DNA from: Lentzea albidocapillata
GTDB lineage: Bacteria; Actinomycetota; Actinomycetes; Mycobacteriales; Pseudonocardiaceae
Reading direction: 5' to 3'
Assembly (NCBI RefSeq): GCF_000719115.1
Contig: NZ_JOEA01000016.1
Location: 62,001-126,000 of the forward strand
DNA: 64,000 nt
Below the pieces are notes generated by a model. It did no database searches and was not told the origin of the DNA. It was given only the letters and a program-made list of their open reading frames with translations. Made by a program: the position numbers and the translations under genes. Positions 1-8,761 of this stretch are shown piece after piece (the stretch's first letter is position 1; every line of letters begins with the position of its first letter).

Positions 1-150
1 GAGACCTCCGCCGTGGAGATCTACCGCCGGCTCGCGCAACGACAGGACCAGCTGGTGGCCCGGCTCAAGCGCGCCGGGTCCGTGCGCAGGCTCAGCGTCG
101 AGGACATCTCCGGGCCTGACGAGAAGTGGTGGTCGCGCGGCCGGAACTGA
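1..150 (+). CDS. C-terminal end of an unidentified protein (partial)
   Basis: The window opens inside a rightward reading frame that runs from base 1 to a TGA at 148-150, giving the last 49 residues of a protein. The tail is rich in Arg, Gln and Glu and looks helical (EIYRRLAQRQDQLVARLKRA), then ends in the charged, Trp-containing segment DEKWWSRGRN. Base composition and codon use match the neighbouring real genes. It converges on the betaine-binding lipoprotein gene, whose stop lies 10 bases away. I do not recognise the family. A regulator next to an osmolyte transporter would be unsurprising, but nothing in this fragment shows it. Confidence 0.55.
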   Translation, partial: ETSAVEIYRRLAQRQDQLVARLKRAGSVRRLSVEDISGPDEKWWSRGRN

Positions 151-159
151 GGCCGTTGG

Positions 160-1125
160 TTACGGCTTGGCCTTCCTCAGCCAGTCCTCGACCCGGTCCG
201 GGTTCGCCTCGACCCACCGCTTCGCCGCCTCGTCGGGCGACATCTTGTACTTCGCGATGAACGACGCGACCGTGTCCTGCTCGTCGTTGCTCCACTGGAA
301 GTTCTGCACGAGCCTGGCCGCGGGGCCGCCCTTGTCCATGAACTTCTTCGAAGCGATCTTGTCGAGCTCGTAGCGCGGGTAGTCGCACGCGACCTTCGCC
401 GCGTCCGCGTCACAGCCCGCCGTGTACTCGGGCAGTTCGATCTTCACGAGCTCGATGTCGAGGTGCAGCCACTGCGGCTCGAAGAAGTAGCCGATGAGCG
501 GCGTCTTCTTCTCCTGTGCCTGGCGGAACGCCTTGATCGACGCTTCCTCGCTGCCCGCGTAGACGACCTTGTAGTTGAGGTTCAGGTTCTTGACCAGGGC
601 CTCGTCGTTCGTCACGAACGACGGGTCGCCGTCGAGCACCTGCCCCTTGCCCTCGGACTGGGCGGTCTTGAACTTGTCCGCGTACTTGTTGAGGTTCTGC
701 CAGTTCGTGATGTCCGGGAATTCCTTCTTCATCCACGGCGGCACGTACCAGCCGATCACGCCCTTGTTGCCGGTCGGGCCCACCCGCAGGGCGGAGCGCT
801 TCTCCTCGATGTACTTCTGTTTCAGGTCCTCGTGACCCCAGTTCTCCAGGATCACGTCGATCTCGCCGGAGTCGAGGCCCTGCCAGGCTGTCTGTTCGTC
901 GACTTCCTTCTTCGTCACCTTGCAGCCGAGCCGCTTCTCGGCGAGGTACGCGATCACGGCCGCGTTCGCCACGTAGCCGACCCAGGGGTTGACCGCGATG
1001 GTGATGGAGTCGCAGGGTTCGGTGGGTGCTGCCGAACTGGAGCGCGGTGATGCGGTTGATCCACCGCCACAACCGGCAATTGTCAACACGAACGTCATTG
1101 CCAGAGCGATTCTGGGGGCTTGCAC
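160..1125 (-). CDS. glycine betaine/proline ABC transporter substrate-binding lipoprotein (OpuAC family)
   Basis: This is a 321-residue periplasmic-type binding protein anchored to the membrane outer face. The N-terminus is a short hydrophobic signal followed by the lipobox IAGC, so Cys19 would be lipidated. The mature part matches OpuAC/ProX type II binding proteins for quaternary amines: a VNPWVGY start, ENWGHEDL and GWYVPPW segments, and many Trp/Tyr residues of the kind that form the aromatic cage for betaine. The start is a GTG preceded by GAGGAGC (1131-1137). The gene is divergent from the ATPase-permease genes and is a close paralogue of the binding protein at 4316-5269, so the system has two receptors. 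Substrate among betaine, proline betaine and choline is not decided by sequence. Confidence 0.92.
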   Translation of the reverse strand: MQAPRIALAMTFVLTIAGCGGGSTASPRSSSAAPTEPCDSITIAVNPWVGYVANAAVIAYLAEKRLGCKVTKKEVDEQTAWQGLDSGEIDVILENWGHEDLKQKYIEEKRSALRVGPTGNKGVIGWYVPPWMKKEFPDITNWQNLNKYADKFKTAQSEGKGQVLDGDPSFVTNDEALVKNLNLNYKVVYAGSEEASIKAFRQAQEKKTPLIGYFFEPQWLHLDIELVKIELPEYTAGCDADAAKVACDYPRYELDKIASKKFMDKGGPAARLVQNFQWSNDEQDTVASFIAKYKMSPDEAAKRWVEANPDRVEDWLRKAKP

Positions 1126-1235
1126 GAACAGCTCCTCGTCGGGGGGAAGAGCGATGCAGGAGACCGCTCAGTTCAGCTTTTCCCTAACGATCAGAGCTAG
1201 TCAAGTCATGGGATGATTGGTTGTCCACAAAGGAT

Positions 1236-1249
1236 CTGATTTGTATCAG
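1236..1249. promoter_or_regulatory. inverted repeat in the divergent betaine-transporter promoter region
   Basis: CTGAT-TTGT-ATCAG forms a perfect 5-bp inverted repeat with a 4-bp spacer in the 210-bp gap between the leftward binding-protein gene and the rightward ATPase gene. It could be an operator for an osmotic or substrate-responsive regulator. No regulator gene is visible next to it, and the arms are short. Confidence 0.3.
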
Positions 1250-1335
1250 CCCTTGACCGTATCCGTGTGAAGGTCAATGCTGTCGCGCATCGAGAAACGG
1301 TGTGCGCAGTCCGCAACAGGTCGGAGTGGTTTGGC

Positions 1336-2358
1336 GTGGATCCCGTGATTTCGGTCAGGGACCTGTGGAAGGTGTTTGGCCCCAACGCATCTCAACTGGT
1401 GGCCTCGGACGAGCTCAAAGCCTTGTCGCGGCAGGAGCTGATGGAACGCACAGGTTCCGTCGCCGCCGTGCGGGGAGTCGACTTCGATGTCGCTCCCGGT
1501 GAGATGTTCGTGGTGATGGGACTGTCCGGTTCGGGTAAGTCCACACTGGTCCGTTGTCTCACGCGGCTGGTGGAACCGACCGCGGGCACGATCATGTTCG
1601 AAGGCGAGAACATTCTCGAAGCGGACCCGAAGCGCCTGCGTGACCTGCGCAGGAACAAGTTCTCCATGGTGTTCCAGCACTTCGGTCTGCTGCCGCACCG
1701 GACCGTGGCCGAGAACGTCGGTTACGGCCTGGAAATCCGCGGGGTACCGCGCGCGAAACGTGGAGAACGGTCACAGGAAGTGATCGACCTCGTCGGACTG
1801 TCCGGAAACGAGAAGTCCTATCCGGACCAGCTCTCCGGCGGTATGCAGCAACGTGTCGGTCTCGCGCGCGCACTCGCCGGCGACCCCGACGTCCTGTTCT
1901 TCGACGAGCCGTTCTCCGCGCTCGACCCGCTGATCCGGCGTGACATGCAGTCCGAGGTCATCAGGCTGCACCGCGAGGTCGGCAAGACGATGGTCTTCAT
2001 CACCCACGACCTGAGCGAGGCGCTCAAGCTGGGCGACCGCATCCTGATCATGCGTGACGGCCAGGTCGTGCAGGTCGGCACCGGTGACGAACTGGTCGGC
2101 GCGCCCGCGGACGACTACGTGCGCGACTTCGTGCGGGACGTGCCCAAGTCGCACGTGCTGACACTGAAGTGGATCATGCGTCCGCCGCGCCCCGACGACG
2201 AGCTCGACGGGCCGGAGCTGTCGCCGGAAACCGTTGTGCGGGAAGCCGTCCGCAGCGTGCTGAGCGCGGACAAGCCGGTGAAGGTCGTGCAGAACGGCGA
2301 GTTGCTCGGTGTGGTCGCGGACGAGGAGATCCTCGGGGTCGTGGCCGGGGAGGCGTGA
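1336..2358 (+). CDS. glycine betaine/proline ABC transporter ATP-binding protein
   Basis: This 340-residue ATPase powers uptake of betaine-type osmolytes (ProV/OpuAA family). It has all nucleotide-binding motifs: Walker [10 protein letters not shown], signature LSGGMQQR, Walker [14 protein letters not shown] and the switch His in FITHDL. The stretch after the ATPase core ([20 protein letters not shown]) looks like a reduced CBS-type regulatory segment, as in ProV, where CBS domains sense ionic strength. I prefer the GTG at 1336, which has GGAG about 10 bases upstream and gives a family-like N-terminus ([14 protein letters not shown]); an in-frame GTG at 1267 would add 23 residues of unlikely composition. 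The permease ATG follows one base after the stop, so the two are translated together. Confidence 0.92.
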   Translation: MDPVISVRDLWKVFGPNASQLVASDELKALSRQELMERTGSVAAVRGVDFDVAPGEMFVVMGLSGSGKSTLVRCLTRLVEPTAGTIMFEGENILEADPKRLRDLRRNKFSMVFQHFGLLPHRTVAENVGYGLEIRGVPRAKRGERSQEVIDLVGLSGNEKSYPDQLSGGMQQRVGLARALAGDPDVLFFDEPFSALDPLIRRDMQSEVIRLHREVGKTMVFITHDLSEALKLGDRILIMRDGQVVQVGTGDELVGAPADDYVRDFVRDVPKSHVLTLKWIMRPPRPDDELDGPELSPETVVREAVRSVLSADKPVKVVQNGELLGVVADEEILGVVAGEA

Positions 2359-2359
2359 C

Positions 2360-4303
2360 ATGGTTGCCGTCGCCGCCCCTCGGCAGCTACTACCTCGGGT
2401 GCTCCAGCACAGGAAATCGCTGATCTTCGCCGGCATCGTGCTGGCCTGGCTGGTGCTGTGGATGGTGTTCCGCAACGTCGGGACGCTCGCGCTCGGTGCC
2501 GCCGACCTCACCCCGCTGCACCGGTGGATCAACGACGTCAACGACGCCGTTGGCGCGTCCAGGAACTCCAATCCGCTGTTCCTGTACTTCTTCAACGAGA
2601 TCCGGCTCGTCATCGACGAGTTCGTGACCTTCATCCAAGCCATGATCGCGCAGCCGTCGTTCGGCCGGCCCGTGCCGGTGATCGGCTGGCTCGGCGTGGT
2701 CGCGATCGCCGGTTTCGTCAGCCTCGCGGTGGCCGGCTGGCGGATCGCCCTGCTCGCCGTCGCGGGCTTCGTGTTCCTCGGCCTGCAGGGCCTGTGGCAG
2801 GAGAGCATGGACACGCTCTCGCTGACCCTCGCCGCGGTCGTGATCTCGTTGCTCGTCGGCATTCCGCTGGGAATCTGGGCAGGACTGTCCGATCGGGCCA
2901 ACCGGATCCTCACGCCGGTGCTCGACTTCATGCAGACCATGCCGACGTTCGTCTACCTGGCACCGCTGACGTTGTTCTTCCTCATCGGCCCTGCCTCGGC
3001 GACGATCGCGACGCTGATCTACGCGGCACCGCCCGCGATCCGGATCACCGCGCACGCCATCCGCTCGGTGCCGCGCAACACCGTCGAGGCGAGTGAATCG
3101 CTTGGTGCGACGCGGAACCAGACGCTGGTCAAGGTGCTGCTGCCGTCCGCGCGCAAGACCATCGTGCTCGGCATCAACCAGACGATCATGGCCGCGCTGG
3201 CAATGGTCACGATCGCCGCGCTGATCGACGCGCCGGGCCTCGGCAAGACCGTCGTGAAGGCGTTGCAGACCCTCGACGTCGGCACGGCGTTCAACGCGGG
3301 CCTCGCGATCGTGGTGATGGCGATCGTGCTGGACCGCGTGACGACCGCCGCCGCGAGCGAGCGCCGCACGCTCCCGCGCTGGGCGCTGTTCGGCGGCCTG
3401 GGCATCACCGGTGTCTGCGTCTACCTCTCCTACACCTACCTGTGGGCGGCGGAGTTCCAGTCGGACGTGGAGATCGGCAGTGCGATCCGCACGGGCGCGA
3501 CCGCCGTGACGGACTGGGCGCAGGACTCGCTGCCGGTGATCACGGACGGCTTCAAGGACTTCGTCACGCTCGCGTTGATCAACCCGCTGCAGGCGCTGCT
3601 GGCCGAGTCGCCGTGGTTCCTGGTGGCACTGGTGATCGTCGCGCTGTCGTTCATGATCGGCGGCGTGCGGTCCGCGATCGTCTCCGCCGTGTGCGTCGGC
3701 CTGCTGATCGCGACCGGCCTCTGGCAGGACTCGATGATCACGCTGGCGTCCACGCTGGTCGCCACGATCATGGTGATGGCACTGGGCATCGTCGTGGGTG
3801 TCTGGATGGGACGGAGCACGCGCGCCGACCGGTTCATCCGGCCGGTCCTCGACGCCGCCCAGGTGATGCCCGCCTTCGTCTACCTGGTGCCCTTCCTGGC
3901 GTTGTTCTCCGCGTCGCGCTTCACCGCGATCATCGCGGCCGTGGTGTTCGCGGCGCCGGTGGCGATCAAGATCATCGCGGACGGCATCCGCGCGGTGTCG
4001 CCCGCGACCGTCGAGGCTTCCACGGCGCTGGGATCGAGCTCGTGGCAGACGATCGTGAAGGTGCAGTTGCCCATGGCGCGCGGCGCGTTGACCCTCGCCG
4101 CCAACCAGGGCCTGATCTACGTGCTCTCGATGGTCGTCGTCGGCGGTCTCGTCGGCGCCGGCGCGCTCGGCTACGACGTGGTGGCCGGCTTCTCGCAGGG
4201 CCAGTTGTACGGCAAGGGGCTCGCGGCCGGTGCCGCGATCGTCGTGCTGGGCGTGATGCTCGACCGCCTCACCCAGGCGGCCGCCAAGCGGTGGACCAAC
4301 TAG
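2360..4303 (+). CDS. glycine betaine ABC permease with two fused transmembrane domains
   Basis: This 647-residue inner-membrane protein carries two complete BPD-type permease domains in one chain. The first runs from about residue 155 to 325 and the second from about 450 to 640. Each has its own EAA loop for contact with the ATPase: EASESLGATRNQT in the first and EASTALGSSSWQT in the second. Extra hydrophobic helices lie before each domain. ProW/OpuAB permeases usually have one such domain and work as homodimers, so here the dimer appears built into one polypeptide. The ATG lies one base past the ATPase stop, and the second binding-protein gene starts 12 bases downstream behind TAGGAGG. Confidence 0.9.
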   Translation: MVAVAAPRQLLPRVLQHRKSLIFAGIVLAWLVLWMVFRNVGTLALGAADLTPLHRWINDVNDAVGASRNSNPLFLYFFNEIRLVIDEFVTFIQAMIAQPSFGRPVPVIGWLGVVAIAGFVSLAVAGWRIALLAVAGFVFLGLQGLWQESMDTLSLTLAAVVISLLVGIPLGIWAGLSDRANRILTPVLDFMQTMPTFVYLAPLTLFFLIGPASATIATLIYAAPPAIRITAHAIRSVPRNTVEASESLGATRNQTLVKVLLPSARKTIVLGINQTIMAALAMVTIAALIDAPGLGKTVVKALQTLDVGTAFNAGLAIVVMAIVLDRVTTAAASERRTLPRWALFGGLGITGVCVYLSYTYLWAAEFQSDVEIGSAIRTGATAVTDWAQDSLPVITDGFKDFVTLALINPLQALLAESPWFLVALVIVALSFMIGGVRSAIVSAVCVGLLIATGLWQDSMITLASTLVATIMVMALGIVVGVWMGRSTRADRFIRPVLDAAQVMPAFVYLVPFLALFSASRFTAIIAAVVFAAPVAIKIIADGIRAVSPATVEASTALGSSSWQTIVKVQLPMARGALTLAANQGLIYVLSMVVVGGLVGAGALGYDVVAGFSQGQLYGKGLAAGAAIVVLGVMLDRLTQAAAKRWTN

Positions 4304-4315
4304 GAGGTTCGGAAA

Positions 4316-5269
4316 GTGGCTAGGCACAGCGTGCTGGGAGCAGTGCTCGTCGGAGCACTCGCCCTTGCTGGTTGCGGTGGCGCCAAGGTCGGTGACACCT
4401 CTACGGGTGCGACCGGCGACTGCGGCACGTTCAACCTCGCGATCAATCCGTGGGTCGGTTACGAGGCGAACGCGGCCGTGCTCGCGTACGTGGCCGAGAA
4501 GGAGCTCAAGTGCAAGGTCACCAAGAAGGAGCTCAAGGAAGAGGTGGCCTGGCAGGGCTTCGGCACGGGTGAGGTCGACGCCGTGGTGGAGAACTGGGGC
4601 CACGACGACCTGCGCAAGAAGTACATCGACGAGCAGAAGACCGCCGTCAGCGCGGGGTCCACGGGCGTGAAGGGGCAGATCGGCTGGTACGTGCCGCCGT
4701 GGCTCGCCAAGGAGCACCCCGACATCCTCGACTGGAACAACCTCAACAAGTACGCCGACAAGTTCAAGACCTCGGAGTCCGGCGACAAGGGCCAGCTGCT
4801 CGACGGCGACCCGTCGTTCGTGACCAACGACGAGGCTCTGGTGAAGAACCTGAACCTCAACTACAAGGTCGTCTACGGCGGCAGCGAGACCGCGCTGATC
4901 CAGGCCTTCCGCCAGGCCGAGAAGGACAAGAAGTGGGTGCTCGGCTACTTCTACTCGCCGCAGTGGCTGCTCAACGAGGTCAAGCTGGAGAAGGTGAAGC
5001 TGCCCGCGTACACGCCGGGCTGTGACGCCGACGCCGAGAAGATCGCCTGCGACTACCCCGACTACGACCTCGACAAGCTCGTGTCCAAGAAGTTCGCCGA
5101 CGCCAACGGCCCGGCCTTCCAGCTGGTCAAGAACTTCAAGTGGACCAACGAGGACCAGAACACCGTGGCGAAGTACATCGCCGAGGACAAGATGAAGCCC
5201 GAGGACGCCGCCAAGAAGTGGGCGGACGCCAACGCCGACAAGGTCAAGGCGTGGCTCCCCAAGGCCTAG
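4316..5269 (+). CDS. glycine betaine/proline ABC transporter substrate-binding lipoprotein (second copy)
   Basis: This 317-residue lipoprotein is the last gene of the ATPase-permease operon. Its signal ends in the lipobox LAGC. The mature protein is OpuAC-like and shares long identical blocks with the product of 160-1125, such as LDGDPSFVTNDEALVKNL and NWGH, so the two arose by duplication. The GTG start sits behind the strong ribosome site TAGGAGG (4302-4308). It should deliver betaine-like solutes to the fused permease. Because it is co-transcribed with the transporter, it is probably the main receptor. The divergently transcribed copy may have different affinity or timing. Confidence 0.93.
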   Translation: MARHSVLGAVLVGALALAGCGGAKVGDTSTGATGDCGTFNLAINPWVGYEANAAVLAYVAEKELKCKVTKKELKEEVAWQGFGTGEVDAVVENWGHDDLRKKYIDEQKTAVSAGSTGVKGQIGWYVPPWLAKEHPDILDWNNLNKYADKFKTSESGDKGQLLDGDPSFVTNDEALVKNLNLNYKVVYGGSETALIQAFRQAEKDKKWVLGYFYSPQWLLNEVKLEKVKLPAYTPGCDADAEKIACDYPDYDLDKLVSKKFADANGPAFQLVKNFKWTNEDQNTVAKYIAEDKMKPEDAAKKWADANADKVKAWLPKA

Positions 5270-5283
5270 TCACAGCATGAGCC

Positions 5284-5326
5284 GTAGGGGGTGTGGTTCC
5301 TGGACGAGAGGAACCACACCCCCTAC
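5284..5326 (+). terminator. strong intrinsic terminator after the betaine operon
   Basis: An 18-bp perfect inverted repeat (GTAGGGGGTGTGGTTCCT at 5284-5301 and its complement at 5309-5326) encloses a 7-base loop. It lies 14 bases beyond the stop of the operon and just before the 3' end of the small leftward gene, so it can act in both directions. Confidence 0.9.
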
Positions 5327-5340
5327 GACTACCCCCGGCA

Positions 5341-5517
5341 TCACGCAGCCTGTTGTCCGGCGGGAACCTCAGGCTCGTGGTGGTGTGTCATGCGGTGCCA
5401 CCACGAACGCGGCTTGCCGCCCTGGCGGTAGTACTCGCGGGCCTGGCGGGCGTCCTCCCGCAGGGCTGCCTGCCGGTAGTCCATCTCCGCCTTGATCGCT
5501 TCGGGCGTCCACTCCAT
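5341..5517 (-). CDS. small highly charged hypothetical protein
   Basis: This frame encodes 58 residues and begins MEWTPEAIKAEMDYRQAALR. It is soluble, helical, rich in Glu, Arg and Gln, and ends in a His/Pro-rich tail (HRMTHHHEPEVPAGQQ). I place the start at the ATG at 5517 because GAGGAG lies about 8 bases upstream; a GTG three codons earlier overlaps that ribosome site. Codon use is like that of the neighbouring genes. Small proteins of this composition are common and uncharacterised in actinomycetes, and I assign no function. It stands alone between two terminators. Confidence 0.6.
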   Translation of the reverse strand: MEWTPEAIKAEMDYRQAALREDARQAREYYRQGGKPRSWWHRMTHHHEPEVPAGQQAA

Positions 5518-5651
5518 CTGACTCACTCCTCAGTGCGTTCTCTCGCTTGCTGACAACGATGAGATTGCTCCTGAGGGGTGACCCCTTACATCGGACGATC
5601 ACCTAAGGCGCCGCCGCGAGACCCCTTACCCAGGGGCCGCTCTCAGGCGGA

Positions 5652-5696
5652 AGGGCCCTCCCGCCACGACCTGAGGGGTCGCGGCGGGAGGGCCCT
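5652..5696 (-). terminator. intrinsic terminator after the PKD-protein gene pair
   Basis: AGGGCCCTCCCGCC (5652-5665) pairs perfectly with 5683-5696, and a second inner pairing (CGACC with GGTCG) extends the stem. It lies 12 bases downstream of the leftward gene ending at 5709. Confidence 0.85.
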
Positions 5697-5708
5697 GTCA
5701 GTTCTCCG

Positions 5709-7172
5709 CTAGCTGATCTGCGCGTTCGCGGGCGTCCTGGCTGCCGCGTGCACCGCGGTGACGGCGACGAGCTCGTTGTCCGCCGGCTGTGCGTCGTCGT
5801 ACTCCCACCGGTTCAGCTCCGCCACGAGCTTGAACTCCACCTGGCCCGCCGCTGCGTCAGCCGCCGTGTAGGTGTAGGCGAACGGGAACTCGACCTTGCC
5901 GGTGGGCGACGCCGCCACGCGCTGCGTCAGGTAGCCGATCTCCTCGTAGTAGCCGCTCGTCGTCTTGCGCTTCAGCGAGACGCGGACGTTCTCGTCGTAG
6001 CGCGTGTTGGCGACCGACACCTTGATCCGCTTGGTGTCGCCCGCGCGGGCAGAGGCCGGCAGGGACAGCCCGGTCAGCTTGACGTCGTGCGTGGCCACCT
6101 CCAGCACCTGCTCGGTCGTGCCGGTCCGGCCGTCCATCGTGGTCCCGGTGACGCGCACGGTGTAGTTGCCGTCCTTGGCGTAGCGGTGGCCGACGGCCTG
6201 CGTGCCGGTGAACGGCGTGGTTGCGCCGTCGCCGAACTGGATCTCACCGCTCACCAATGCGCGGTTGAGCGGATCCCCCGCGTAGGGCGAGAACTGGACG
6301 TCGTCGAAGACGGACGGCCGGTCGGGGGTCGCGTACGCGCTGGGCTTGATGGCGGGGGCGTTCACGAGGTTCAGCTCGAACTGGCCCGCCTGCTCGACGT
6401 CCTGGGCGGCGCGGATCAGGTAGCTCTCACCGGCGGTCGCGGTGAACACCAGGCCGTAGTAGTCCGAGGTGCCCGCACAGTCCACTTCAGACAGATCGGC
6501 CGTGCGGTGGACGCTCAGCACGGCGGAGCCGGACCGGCTTACCTGCACCGAGCGGGTGCGGTCCGGGGTGTAGCGGTACCAGACGGACTTGTCGGCACCG
6601 GGACCGCAGCTCGCCGTGAGCTCGTCCGGCTCGCTGCTCGCCCGGCGCAGGTCGCCCTCCAGCGTCGAGGGGAACCCGGTGACGGTCGCCGACGCGCGGT
6701 TGTCGTTAACGGCAGCCGGAATCGTCGTGAGGTCGAAGGTGAACTCACGGCCGTTCCACGCGTAGCTCTCGATGAGTGCGAAGTGGTAGGTCGTACCGGC
6801 CTTCACCGCGAACACGTCGGCGGAGGACCCGGTGTTGTAGGTGCAGGCACCCGGCACCAGCGCGAGCGCGCCGCGGTCGCCGGTGTACACGCCGATGGCG
6901 GGTCCGCCCGAGGAGGAGACGCGCAGGAACCCGTCCTCCTGCGCGGTGTAGCGGGTCCACACGGTCGACTCGCCCCAGTAGTGGCACGCGGTCGGGTCGT
7001 CGGTGGACTTGGTGGCGCCGACGGTGCTGATCTTCGCGCTGAACGGCAGCGCCGTGATCGTCGTGGCGTTGCCGAAGTCGTCGTTCGCGGGCGGGTCGGC
7101 GGCGAGAGCGACGCCGGGCAGCAGGGCGGTCGCCAGCGCGGCCGCCACCGTGGCGATGAACGTTCTCTTCAT
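5709..7172 (-). CDS. secreted PKD-domain protein (copy A)
   Basis: This 487-residue exported protein has a classical signal peptide (residues 1-24, ending VALA-A). Residues about 28-140 and 155-275 are two copies of a beta-rich module that starts ANDDFGNAT or DNRASATVT and contains VWTRYT/VWYRYT and GVYTGDRG-like motifs, a pattern seen in many actinobacterial surface proteins. A PKD domain follows (about 280-360; GDG and GHRYAKDGNYTVRV), then a CARDB-like C-terminal domain. No catalytic motif is visible, so an adhesion or binding role outside the cell is the best inference. It follows its paralogue at 7185-8645 after 12 bases and probably shares its transcript. Confidence 0.8.
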   Translation of the reverse strand: MKRTFIATVAAALATALLPGVALAADPPANDDFGNATTITALPFSAKISTVGATKSTDDPTACHYWGESTVWTRYTAQEDGFLRVSSSGGPAIGVYTGDRGALALVPGACTYNTGSSADVFAVKAGTTYHFALIESYAWNGREFTFDLTTIPAAVNDNRASATVTGFPSTLEGDLRRASSEPDELTASCGPGADKSVWYRYTPDRTRSVQVSRSGSAVLSVHRTADLSEVDCAGTSDYYGLVFTATAGESYLIRAAQDVEQAGQFELNLVNAPAIKPSAYATPDRPSVFDDVQFSPYAGDPLNRALVSGEIQFGDGATTPFTGTQAVGHRYAKDGNYTVRVTGTTMDGRTGTTEQVLEVATHDVKLTGLSLPASARAGDTKRIKVSVANTRYDENVRVSLKRKTTSGYYEEIGYLTQRVAASPTGKVEFPFAYTYTAADAAAGQVEFKLVAELNRWEYDDAQPADNELVAVTAVHAAARTPANAQIS

Positions 7173-7184
7173 GATGTCCCCCAG

Positions 7185-8645
7185 TCAGTTCATGGCCGAG
7201 TTGGTCACGGCGGCCGGATGCACGGTCGTGGCGATCGAGATGACCTCGTTGTCCAGCATCCGGGCGTCCTGCGCGGGGTACTGGAGCGACGCCACCGCGC
7301 GGAAGGCCACCTTGCCCATCGCCGCGTCCTCGGGGGTGAAGGTGTAGGAGAACGGGAACTGCACCTTGCGCGTGGGATGCGCGGCCACGTCGAGCGTCAG
7401 CTTCCCGACCTCGTCCCACGACGAGCCGTCGGACCGGTAGAGCGTCACCGTCGTCTTCTCCAGGTACCGAGTGTTCGCGACGTGCACCGTGATCGGCTTG
7501 CTCTGGCCCGCCCGCGCGGAGGCCGGGACGACGAACTTCGTGATGCCCACGTCGTGGGTCTCGATCTTGACCTGGCCGGTGACGGTTGCGGTGCGGCCGT
7601 CGGCCGAGGTCGCCTTCATGGTCACCTGGTAGGTGCCGTCGGCCTGGTAGCGGTGGGACACCGAACCCTTCTGCGCCGGGAGCGTCGTGCCGTCGCCGAA
7701 GTTCCACTCGGAGGTGAGCTCGCCGTCGATGGAGTTGTTCGAGCCGGGGTGGAACACCACGTCGCTGTAGACGGTGTTCCCGTTGCCGCTGACGCCCATG
7801 TACGGCTGCAGGGGCGGTGCCTCGGTCAGGCTCACCGAGATCGGCTGGTAGTTGCGGTGCGCGGCGGTGAAGCGCAGGTAGTAGGTCGTGCCGGGAGTGG
7901 TGCGGAAGACCGCGCGCTGCGAGACGTTGCCGTCGGCGCAGGTGACCTGGGTGAGTCCGGCGATGTCGCTGCCGGTGTACACCGTGACGGCCGCCGTGCT
8001 GCCCTGGACCTTCGGCACCACGGACAGCGCCTCGGCCGGAGCCGTGTAGGCGTACCAGACCGACGGCCGCTGCTCCTCGTACACGCAGGTCGACTCGGGC
8101 TCGTCGGCCTCGAACGACGCCACGGTCACGTCCGGCTGCGCGGTGAACGGCAGCGTGACGGGCTGGGCCTGGGCGAAGTGGTCGTTGGGCGCCGGGGCGA
8201 CGGTGTCGAGCGCGAACTTGAGCGTGCCGCCGTAGTAGCCGGCGATGAAGTGGTAGGTCGTGCCCGCCTTGGCGCGGAACGTGATCGGCGACGAGGCACC
8301 GGTGCTGCACGCCTCGTCCACGCCGCGCAGTTCACCGCGCAGGCCCGTGTTGGCCGACATGATCATGTTCTGGCTGCTGCCCGCCGTCGTGGCGCGCAGG
8401 ATCACGTCCTCGGTGGGCGTGTACGAGTACCAGACCGAGCGCTCGATGGACGTCTGGCACCAGGACGGGTCGTCCGGTGCCCTCGTCGCACCGGTGAGGT
8501 CCTGGTCGTCGCTGAACGGCAGTGCCGTGACCTGCGTGGACGTGGAGAAGTCGTCATTGGACGGTGGCGCCGCGTGTGCCACACCCGGCACCAGCACCCC
8601 CACCAGCACGGCGGCCGCGACCGCCAGCGATCTTGCAGAAGGCAT
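7185..8645 (-). CDS. secreted PKD-domain protein (copy B)
   Basis: This 486-residue exported protein has the same architecture as its downstream neighbour: a signal peptide ending VAHA-A at about residue 25, two beta modules (PSNDDFSTS and PNDHFAQAQ starts, SVWYSYT and SVWYAYT motifs), a PKD domain (WNFGDGTTLP then SHRYQADGTYQVTM) and a CARDB-like end. The two proteins share the domain order and phrases such as HDV.. PASARAG.., which points to tandem duplication with considerable divergence. It is the promoter-proximal gene of the pair. Function is unknown beyond probable extracellular binding. Confidence 0.8.
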   Translation of the reverse strand: MPSARSLAVAAAVLVGVLVPGVAHAAPPSNDDFSTSTQVTALPFSDDQDLTGATRAPDDPSWCQTSIERSVWYSYTPTEDVILRATTAGSSQNMIMSANTGLRGELRGVDEACSTGASSPITFRAKAGTTYHFIAGYYGGTLKFALDTVAPAPNDHFAQAQPVTLPFTAQPDVTVASFEADEPESTCVYEEQRPSVWYAYTAPAEALSVVPKVQGSTAAVTVYTGSDIAGLTQVTCADGNVSQRAVFRTTPGTTYYLRFTAAHRNYQPISVSLTEAPPLQPYMGVSGNGNTVYSDVVFHPGSNNSIDGELTSEWNFGDGTTLPAQKGSVSHRYQADGTYQVTMKATSADGRTATVTGQVKIETHDVGITKFVVPASARAGQSKPITVHVANTRYLEKTTVTLYRSDGSSWDEVGKLTLDVAAHPTRKVQFPFSYTFTPEDAAMGKVAFRAVASLQYPAQDARMLDNEVISIATTVHPAAVTNSAMN

Positions 8646-8712
8646 GCGAAAACTCCCCCAAAGCCCAGAACCCCAGCCTCCGATGGCCGGGGCTACCCCG
8701 GCCTTTAATCGC

Positions 8713-8747
8713 TTCGGGCGGGGTGCTCGTTGCCCACCCCGCCCGAA
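8713..8747 (-). terminator. intrinsic terminator at the end of the glycan operon
   Basis: TTCGGGCGGGGTG (8713-8725) pairs perfectly with CACCCCGCCCGAA (8735-8747) around a 9-base loop. It sits 14 bases beyond the stop of the GH18 gene, the last gene of the leftward operon that begins at 16673. Confidence 0.88.
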
Positions 8748-8761
8748 TTACGCCGTTCGGC

